Source: Pseudomonadota bacterium (lineage in GTDB: Bacteria; Pseudomonadota; Alphaproteobacteria; Sphingomonadales; SMXR01). From it: 10,935 nucleotides of DNA. The position numbers and the translations under genes are program-made. Under the pieces are notes generated by a model. The model saw nothing but the letters and a program-made list of their open reading frames with translations. It made no database searches and was not told the origin of the DNA. Shown one piece after another: positions 6,525 to 10,935 of the stretch (position 1 is its first letter; each line of letters begins with the position of its first letter). Location of the stretch: positions 1 through 10,935 of the forward strand of contig JACZYI010000047.1 of NCBI GenBank assembly GCA_022571175.1. Reading direction: 5' to 3'.

Positions 6525-7346
6525 ATGGGTTTGCTTCATATTCTGATCGTTGCCCTTGTGCAGGGGATCACCGAGTTTTTGCCGATTTCGTCCTCCGGTC
6601 ACCTTATATTGATTCCGGCCCTGACCGGATATGAGGATCAGGGTTTGCTGATTGATGTGGCTGTACATGTGGGAACATTGGTAGCGGTCTTGCTTTATTT
6701 CTGGCGCGATACTCGGGGGTTGTTTTTGGCTTTTTTGGCGGCAGCCGGGTTGGGCTTTGCACGGCGTTCTATTGCGGACACGCGATATCGCCAGCTATTT
6801 TGGGCGCTGGTAATCGGGACTCTACCAGTGGTCGTTTTTGGCTTTGTTTTCTATGCCTCGGGGTTGAGTAGCATGTTACGCTCGATAAATGTGATTGCCA
6901 CTACCAGCATTATATTTGGCCTGTTGCTTTACTGGGCAGACAAGAGGGGTGCGCGCGAGCGAACCATGAATGATCTCAAATTAAAAGACGGGCTTTATAT
7001 CGGGCTTGCTCAAATTTTAGCTCTGATACCCGGGACCTCCCGCTCCGGAATAACCATGACTGCCGGGCGCTATCTCGGGTTTGAGAGAAAAGATGCTGCA
7101 AGATTTTCAATGTTGATGGCAATTCCAGCAATTCTCGCGGCAGGCAGTTTAGCAGGCATTGAGTTGATTCAGAAAGGCATGGATGGGGTGTTGCTGGACG
7201 CTATGATGGCGGCAGCTCTGGCATTTGTTGCGGCTCTTGGGGCCATACATTTTCTGATGAAATGGCTGGCAAGGTCCAATATGACAATTTTTGTCATTTA
7301 CCGGGTTTTGATGGGCCTGGGTCTTCTGGTCTGGTTTAACTTTTAA
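6525..7346 (+). CDS. uppP: Undecaprenyl-diphosphatase (BacA type)
   Basis: UppP removes a phosphate from undecaprenyl diphosphate at the inner membrane, returning the lipid carrier used for peptidoglycan and surface polysaccharides; extra copies raise bacitracin resistance. The 273-residue protein is full length and almost entirely hydrophobic segments. Both family signatures are present. The first is QGITEFLPISSSGHL at 13-27, with E17 and H26. The second is PGTSRSGITMTAGRYLGFER at 169-188, with R173 matching the essential arginine of E. coli (R174), followed by ARFSMLMAIP. GGAAAG sits 7 bases before the ATG. It is divergent from gst, and a tRNA gene lies 80 bases downstream. Confidence 0.97.
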   Translation: MGLLHILIVALVQGITEFLPISSSGHLILIPALTGYEDQGLLIDVAVHVGTLVAVLLYFWRDTRGLFLAFLAAAGLGFARRSIADTRYRQLFWALVIGTLPVVVFGFVFYASGLSSMLRSINVIATTSIIFGLLLYWADKRGARERTMNDLKLKDGLYIGLAQILALIPGTSRSGITMTAGRYLGFERKDAARFSMLMAIPAILAAGSLAGIELIQKGMDGVLLDAMMAAALAFVAALGAIHFLMKWLARSNMTIFVIYRVLMGLGLLVWFNF

Positions 7347-7380
7347 ACCGATTTGTTGTCACCCAAGCCCTTTCTGGGAC

Positions 7381-7409
7381 TTGACAAGATAGAAATCTAG
7401 CGGTAGCCA
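7381..7409 (+). promoter_or_regulatory. Candidate tRNA-Leu promoter
   Basis: A perfect TTGACA (7381-7386) is followed after 17 bases by TAGCCA (7404-7409), and the tRNA begins 17 bases later, leaving room for a short 5' leader. The -10 is poor, but the spacing and position suit a stable-RNA promoter. Confidence 0.4.
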
Positions 7410-7426
7410 ACGGCTCGGATTTCGGT

Positions 7427-7513
7427 GCCCAGGTGGCGGAATTGGTAGACGCGCTAGCTTCAGGTGCTAGTGGCCGTATGGTCGTGGAAGTTCGAGTCTT
7501 CTCCTGGGCACCA
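7427..7513 (+). tRNA. tRNA-Leu (anticodon CAG)
   Basis: The 87-base gene folds as a class II tRNA. The acceptor arm pairs GCCCAGG (7427-7433) with CCTGGGC (7503-7509), followed by A and an encoded CCA (7511-7513). The anticodon stem CTAGC/GCTAG encloses TTCAGGT, giving anticodon CAG (7461-7463), which reads CUG leucine codons. The D-arm region contains TTGGTAGAC. A long variable arm typical of leucine tRNAs follows, and the T arm is GGAAG-TTCGAGT-CTTCT. It lies between uppP and nrnC. Confidence 0.97.
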
Positions 7514-7552
7514 TAATTTCATCATTTTGTTGATCAAATCTCTGGTGAGAAA

Positions 7553-7590
7553 CCCCGCCCGGGGCTAATGTTTTCGGGCAAACCGGTTTG
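7553..7590 (+). promoter_or_regulatory. Palindromic elements between tRNA-Leu and nrnC
   Basis: CCCC-gccc-GGGG (7553-7564) could be a weak hairpin ending the tRNA transcript; a TTTT follows after seven bases. CAAACCGGTTTG (7579-7590) is a perfect 12-base palindrome ending 21 bases before the nrnC start and could be an operator. Neither matches a motif I know. Confidence 0.25.
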
Positions 7591-7611
7591 GGGCATAAGA
7601 AAGAGAGATTT

Positions 7612-8226
7612 ATGACCATAGAACTTCATGAAGGCGACTTACCCAACGACCTTGATTTTGGGGCCGCAGTAGCAGTTGATTCTGAAACCATGGGTTTAAA
7701 TCCCTTGCGGGACAGGCTCTGTTTGCTGCAACTATCTGCAGGTGATGGTAATGCACATCTGGTGAAATTTCGGGCGGGTGACTATGCCGCTCCGCGCCTG
7801 AAAGCTCTTTTTGAAGATTCGAAAGTGACCAAGATCTTTCATTTTGCCCGATTTGATATGGCCGTGATCAAACATTCTCTTGGCGTCATGCCACAGTCCG
7901 TTTTTTGTACTAAAATCGCTTCCAAACTGGTTCGCACATACACAGACAGACACGGGCTGAAAGATTTATGCAAAGAATTATTGAATATTGACCTTTCCAA
8001 ACAGCAACAGAGTTCGGATTGGGGGGCGGAAAAATATAGCGACGCACAAGTTGAATATGCGGCTAGTGACGTCCTTTATTTGCACCGCTTGAAGGAACAG
8101 CTGGAAGATATGCTGAAGCGAGAAAACCGCGCTGGCATGGCAGATGCAGCCTTTGGTTTTCTACCGCACAGGATTGAACTTGATCTTGGCGGGTGGTTGG
8201 AAACCGATATTTTTGCCCACTCCTGA
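7612..8226 (+). CDS. nrnC: NanoRNase C (DEDDy 3'-5' exoribonuclease)
   Basis: This 204-residue exonuclease has only the DEDDy domain. D23 and E25 lie in AVDSETMGL, D82 in HFARFDMAV, and Y149 with D153 in EYAASDVLYLHRL. RNase D proteins carry extra HRDC domains and are nearly twice as long; those are absent. The internal blocks CTKIASKLVRTYTDRHGLKD and SKQQQSSDW, and the ending DIFAHS, are what I recall of the NrnC family of Alphaproteobacteria, which degrades dinucleotides as the final step of RNA turnover and substitutes for Orn. The frame is open to 7588, but ATG at 7612 has AAGAGAG just upstream and gives the family N-terminus. It is 10 bases before lptC and probably leads that operon. Confidence 0.93.
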   Translation: MTIELHEGDLPNDLDFGAAVAVDSETMGLNPLRDRLCLLQLSAGDGNAHLVKFRAGDYAAPRLKALFEDSKVTKIFHFARFDMAVIKHSLGVMPQSVFCTKIASKLVRTYTDRHGLKDLCKELLNIDLSKQQQSSDWGAEKYSDAQVEYAASDVLYLHRLKEQLEDMLKRENRAGMADAAFGFLPHRIELDLGGWLETDIFAHS

Positions 8227-8236
8227 AAGGGCTTCA

Positions 8237-8884
8237 ATGAACCCGGACGCTAAAAACAGAAACAATCGAGCCACGAAACACTTCGGATTATATGATCGTT
8301 TTATCGTGGTATTGCGCTGGGGATTGAGTGCCATTGCACTTGGCCTTGCCATAACACTTTTGATCTGGCCCAACATTCAAACCAGCGAAGTCAGCTTTAC
8401 CTTATCCCAGGAAGATGTAGCGTCTGGCGATGGTACCGTGCGAATGATCAATCCCCGCTATGTGGGGACCGATGATAAGAACAGACCCTTTGTCATTGAA
8501 GCGTCATCAGGCATTCAAGATTCACCTGATGATCCCCGTGTACGTTTGAACGACATATCTGCTATTATGGACATCGATGATGAAACCGGCTTACGTATCT
8601 TTTCAGCTACCGGAATCTACCTAATAGATCAGGAAGTGCTGGAGCTCGGAGGTGGTGTTGAAATGGCAACTACCGACGGTTATCAATTCAGGGCTGTTGA
8701 CGCGCGTTACAACATGGTTGAAAAGCGTGCCATGAGCAAAAGTTCTATTACGGGCAGTGGTCCGGTCGGGGTATTTGAAGCCGATAGTTTCGAAATTTTG
8801 GTTGATCAAAGGCTGGCGATTTTTGAAGGTCATGTGAGGATGGTCATTAACCCACGGCTTTCCGATATAGAGAATGAGAAATGA
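8237..8884 (+). CDS. lptC: LPS export system protein LptC
   Basis: LptC is a bitopic inner-membrane protein that takes LPS from the LptB2FG transporter and hands it to LptA. The 215-residue product has a cytoplasmic basic tail, one membrane segment at about 24-44 (VVLRWGLSAIALGLAITLLI), and a periplasmic beta-rich domain with INPRYVGTDDKNRPFVIEAS, GIYLIDQEVLELGGGVEMAT and FEADSFEILVDQRLAIFEGH. The call rests on this architecture and on position directly before lptA. AAAGG lies 7 bases before the ATG at 8237. An earlier start at 8144 would overlap nrnC by 83 bases and is not credible. Its stop overlaps the lptA ATG (ATGA). Confidence 0.92.
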   Translation: MNPDAKNRNNRATKHFGLYDRFIVVLRWGLSAIALGLAITLLIWPNIQTSEVSFTLSQEDVASGDGTVRMINPRYVGTDDKNRPFVIEASSGIQDSPDDPRVRLNDISAIMDIDDETGLRIFSATGIYLIDQEVLELGGGVEMATTDGYQFRAVDARYNMVEKRAMSKSSITGSGPVGVFEADSFEILVDQRLAIFEGHVRMVINPRLSDIENEK

Positions 8885-9462
8885 TGATATGCATTACAGG
8901 CCATGGGCAGAATCAGTCCGCAGCAAAGGGGTTGCTGGTTCGCGCCGCCACCATAGCTTCGATATTTTTGCTAAGCATAAATGCTTCGACCGGGCAGGAG
9001 ATTTCGGCTCTGCGCGAACATGACATCAACCAGCTAATCGAAATAACAGCTGACCGACTGGAAGTTCGGCAACGCGAAAATATTGCACTCTTTATCGGGT
9101 CGGTGGAGGCGGTGCAGGGCGACATGGTGTTTCTGGCCGATGAATTAACGGTTTTTTATGACCCTGAAGACACCGGCGCTACGCCCTCTATTGCTCGACT
9201 GGATGCCCGCGGCACGGTGCAACTTTCAACTCCGAGCGAAAGCGCTGAAAGCGAGTGGGGTATTTATGATGTGGCTCGTCGATTGATTACATTGGGGGGG
9301 GATGTAACCCTGCGCCGTGGTGAAACCATAATTCGTGGTGATCGTCTGGAACTTGATCTCACAAGCGGAGTCATAAAATTTGACAGCGTTGGGGAAGGTG
9401 ATTCCGAAGGACGCGTGCGAGGCCGGTTCAAAGCACCGGAAACAGACAACGGCAGCTCATAG
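8881..9462 (+). CDS. lptA: LPS transport periplasmic protein LptA
   Basis: LptA forms the periplasmic bridge carrying LPS to LptDE. The 193-residue product has a hydrophobic signal segment (about 19-35, IASIFLLSINASTGQ) and then an OstA/LptA-type domain with repeating strands: ITADRLEVRQRENIALFIGS, VEAVQGDMVFLADELTVFYD, GGDVTLRRGETIIRGDRLEL and LTSGVIKFD. The ATG overlaps the lptC stop by four bases (ATGA), indicating coupled translation; a second ATG follows at once. The C-terminus is short and polar. It is followed by a 174-base gap, unusual for lptA-lptB. Confidence 0.93.
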   Translation: MMICITGHGQNQSAAKGLLVRAATIASIFLLSINASTGQEISALREHDINQLIEITADRLEVRQRENIALFIGSVEAVQGDMVFLADELTVFYDPEDTGATPSIARLDARGTVQLSTPSESAESEWGIYDVARRLITLGGDVTLRRGETIIRGDRLELDLTSGVIKFDSVGEGDSEGRVRGRFKAPETDNGSS

Positions 9463-9484
9463 CCATTGAGCCCGCTTTTTCTTT
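9455..9484 (+). terminator. Weak terminator-like hairpin after lptA
   Basis: GCTCA (9455-9459) and TGAGC (9467-9471) can pair around a 7-base loop that includes the end of the lptA stop codon. Four bases later comes TTTTTCTTTT and then a longer T-rich run. The stem is only 5 bp, so at most partial termination is likely. Confidence 0.3.
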
Positions 9485-9529
9485 TATTATTTTTGTTTAT
9501 GCGTATGGTGGACTCGTGGCCACGCAAGA

Positions 9530-9558
9530 TTGAAGCCAAATGAGCAAACGATTAGAGT
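9530..9558 (+). promoter_or_regulatory. Candidate promoter for lptB-rpoN
   Basis: TTGAAG (9530-9535), a 17-base spacer and TAGAGT (9553-9558) each match the sigma-70 consensus at four of six positions. The site lies about 80 bases before lptB in the only sizeable gap of the nrnC-to-rpoN cluster. Confidence 0.3.
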
Positions 9559-9636
9559 TTGTTAACTGGTCTTGGGTTCAATTGGTTGCTGGACGGTCTT
9601 CGGCGGATTCATAAAAAGGGCGGGATAAGTCTAGAG

Positions 9637-10422
9637 ATGAAGCAGAATTCAGGCAACGATGTAGTACCAGATAAGGGAGAGCTGAAACAGGATGCCGACG
9701 ATGCCTGGCTTCAGGTTTTTGGAGTCGGGAAAAATTACGGCAGGCGTCCTGCGTTGAGGGATATAAGCCTCACGGTCAAAAAGGGTGAAGTGGTTGGCCT
9801 TTTGGGCCCAAATGGTGCAGGCAAGACAACCTGCTTTTACATTATCACCGGGCTGATTGCTCCCGATATGGGTCGAATACAACTTGCCGGCAAGGATATA
9901 ACTCATTTGCCTATGTATCGTCGTGCTCGTCTAGGCATTGGGTACCTGCCACAAGAAGCAAGCATATTCAGAGGGCTGAATGTAGAAGACAATATTCGCT
10001 CTGTGCTTGAGGTTGTCGAGCCCAATAAAGATATAAGGGAAGAAGCCCTCGACAGATTACTTGATGAATTTACCATCAAGCATTTGCGCTATACGCCAGC
10101 GTTAGCCCTTTCCGGTGGCGAGCGACGGCGCTGCGAAATTGCGAGAGCGCTTGCCAGTCAACCGGGCATTATTCTTCTTGATGAGCCCTTTGCCGGAATT
10201 GATCCTATTGCCATCTCGGAAATTCGGGAACTTGTTTCCCACCTGAAGGACCGTGGTATCGGTGTTTTGGTTACGGATCATAATGTCCGGGAAACGCTTG
10301 AAATCATTGATCGCGCTTACATCATTTATGATGGGCATGTGTTGATGGAGGGCGATGCGGATGCGGTGCTCAAAAATGCTGATGTGCGTCGCGTTTATCT
10401 TGGCGACCGGTTTACGGTATAG
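9637..10422 (+). CDS. lptB: LPS export ABC transporter ATP-binding protein LptB
   Basis: LptB is the cytoplasmic ATPase that powers LPS extraction from the inner membrane with LptFG. The 261-residue product has Walker A GPNGAGKTT at 57-65, Q-loop Q106 (GYLPQEASIFRGLN), signature LSGGERRR from 158, Walker B ILLDEPFAGID with D182 and E183, and switch H215 (TDHNVRE). YLPQEASIFR is characteristic of LptB among ABC ATPases. It ends RRVYLGDRFTV, close to other LptB tails. ATG at 9637 leaves a polar leader of about 20 residues before the ABC fold, slightly longer than in E. coli; a TTG at 9559 would add 26 unlikely residues. No strong ribosome binding site is visible at 9637, so the exact start is uncertain. 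rpoN follows after nine bases. Confidence 0.96.
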   Translation: MKQNSGNDVVPDKGELKQDADDAWLQVFGVGKNYGRRPALRDISLTVKKGEVVGLLGPNGAGKTTCFYIITGLIAPDMGRIQLAGKDITHLPMYRRARLGIGYLPQEASIFRGLNVEDNIRSVLEVVEPNKDIREEALDRLLDEFTIKHLRYTPALALSGGERRRCEIARALASQPGIILLDEPFAGIDPIAISEIRELVSHLKDRGIGVLVTDHNVRETLEIIDRAYIIYDGHVLMEGDADAVLKNADVRRVYLGDRFTV

Positions 10423-10431
10423 GGTGGGACT

Positions 10432-10935
10432 ATGGTGCTTGCTCCAAGATTAGACCTCAGACAAAGCCAACAACTTGTTATGACGCCGCAGTTGCAGCAG
10501 GCTATCAAGCTTTTGCAATTATCCCATATCGATCTCAAAGATTTTGTTTCCCAGGAAATCGAAAAAAATCCCCTACTGGAGGCGCGCGATCCAGAATCAT
10601 CAGACGGTGAAGGCCAGACTCCAACTGCGGAGGAAATATCGGCGAGCGAAGGAGACAGTGAGGAGCCAGAAGTAGCCACATCTGATGATCTTATGCAATC
10701 CAGCGAAAATCTGGGATCGTCGCCGGATGCACCATTGGATACGGATCTTGGAGAAAATATTTTTAATAATGATTCTGTGACTGACAGCCCCGGTGCCATG
10801 GCATCGGAGCAGATGGGTTATAGCGGATATGGTGTCATCGGCGGTTCTTCGGCTGAAGGAGGTGAGGCATTTGAACAGCGACTTCAAGAGCGGCTGACCC
10901 TGAAGGATCATCTTCGGGCGCAACTCCAAGGCTCT
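10432..10935 (+). CDS. rpoN: RNA polymerase sigma-54 factor, N-terminal part (runs off the window)
   Basis: The first 168 residues of sigma-54 are present and the frame is open at the window end; the whole protein is usually near 500 residues. Region I, which answers to AAA+ activators and holds back open-complex formation, is clear: LDLRQSQQLVMTPQLQQAIK, then LLQLSHIDLKDFVSQEIEKN and PLLE. An acidic region II follows (about 53-140, rich in D, E and S). The core-binding region then begins with QRLQERLTLKDHLRAQLQ. The DNA-binding RpoN box lies beyond the window. GGGTGGG sits 3 bases before the ATG at 10432, and lptB ends nine bases upstream. lptB-rpoN is the standard alpha- and gammaproteobacterial order, so co-transcription is likely. 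Confidence 0.95.
   Translation, partial: MVLAPRLDLRQSQQLVMTPQLQQAIKLLQLSHIDLKDFVSQEIEKNPLLEARDPESSDGEGQTPTAEEISASEGDSEEPEVATSDDLMQSSENLGSSPDAPLDTDLGENIFNNDSVTDSPGAMASEQMGYSGYGVIGGSSAEGGEAFEQRLQERLTLKDHLRAQLQGS

Noticed and set aside
7365..7383. Hairpin AAGCCC/GGGACTT after uppP as a terminator
   Set aside because: The stem has a mismatch in the middle and no T-run follows; it also overlaps the tRNA -35 box.
8144..8236. Longer N-terminus for LptC
   Set aside because: It would overlap nrnC by 83 bases, and the ATG at 8237 has a ribosome binding site and gives the family's short cytoplasmic tail.
9510..9545. Sigma-54 promoter upstream of lptB-rpoN (autoregulation)
   Set aside because: TGGCCACG resembles part of the -24 element, but the GC of the -12 element is not at the required spacing.
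9559..9636. Longer N-terminus for LptB from TTG
   Set aside because: The extra residues lack family similarity and would begin right at the end of the candidate promoter.
1..10935. Search for CRISPR arrays, insertion sequences, prophage or defence modules
   Set aside because: No repeated spacer array, transposase, integrase or defence-type domain was seen. Apart from the left edge, the genes are housekeeping ones plus one uncharacterised exported TPR protein.

Overview
Nearly all of this window (about 470 to the end) is an ordinary stretch of an alphaproteobacterial chromosome of moderate G+C. The evidence is the tail-end order nrnC-lptC-lptA-lptB-rpoN, a short NrnC-type nanoRNase instead of oligoribonuclease Orn or full RNase D, and a glutathione S-transferase-like gene directly before queG. 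The Lpt genes show a Gram-negative cell with an LPS export machine. The order within the class cannot be fixed by eye.

Layout. Minus strand, 3619 down to about 450: the translation block thrS-infC-rpmI-rplT, with infC starting at a non-canonical AUC codon. rplT is cut after about 53 codons, and positions 1 to about 469 instead hold a piece of a G+C-richer MMPL/RND-type transporter from a different genetic background. This looks like a chimeric join. Plus strand 3760-4593: an exported TPR protein of unknown function, divergent from thrS. Minus strand 6391 to 4590: the GST-like gene followed by queG, with a 1-base stop/start overlap; queG meets the TPR gene tail to tail. Plus strand from 6525: uppP, tRNA-Leu(CAG), nrnC, lptC, lptA, lptB and the start of rpoN, which runs off the window.

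How the genes work together. thrS, infC, rpmI and rplT supply translation. queG finishes queuosine in the tRNA wobble position. nrnC clears the dinucleotides left by RNA turnover. uppP recycles the undecaprenyl lipid carrier used for peptidoglycan and polysaccharide. lptC/lptA/lptB encode the inner-membrane and periplasmic part of the LPS export bridge. rpoN encodes sigma-54.

No gene-free stretch exceeds 300 bases. The longest are 825-1012 (infC-rpmI), 9463-9636 (lptA-lptB), 3620-3759 (thrS/TPR divergent region), 1550-1684 (thrS-infC) and 6392-6524 (gst/uppP divergent region). I saw no CRISPR array, insertion sequence, prophage gene, toxin-antitoxin pair or defence gene, and no convincing undescribed system. 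The points worth a second look are the chimeric edge, a hairpin that may hide the gst ribosome binding site, the long leader of rpmI, and the uncharacterised TPR protein.
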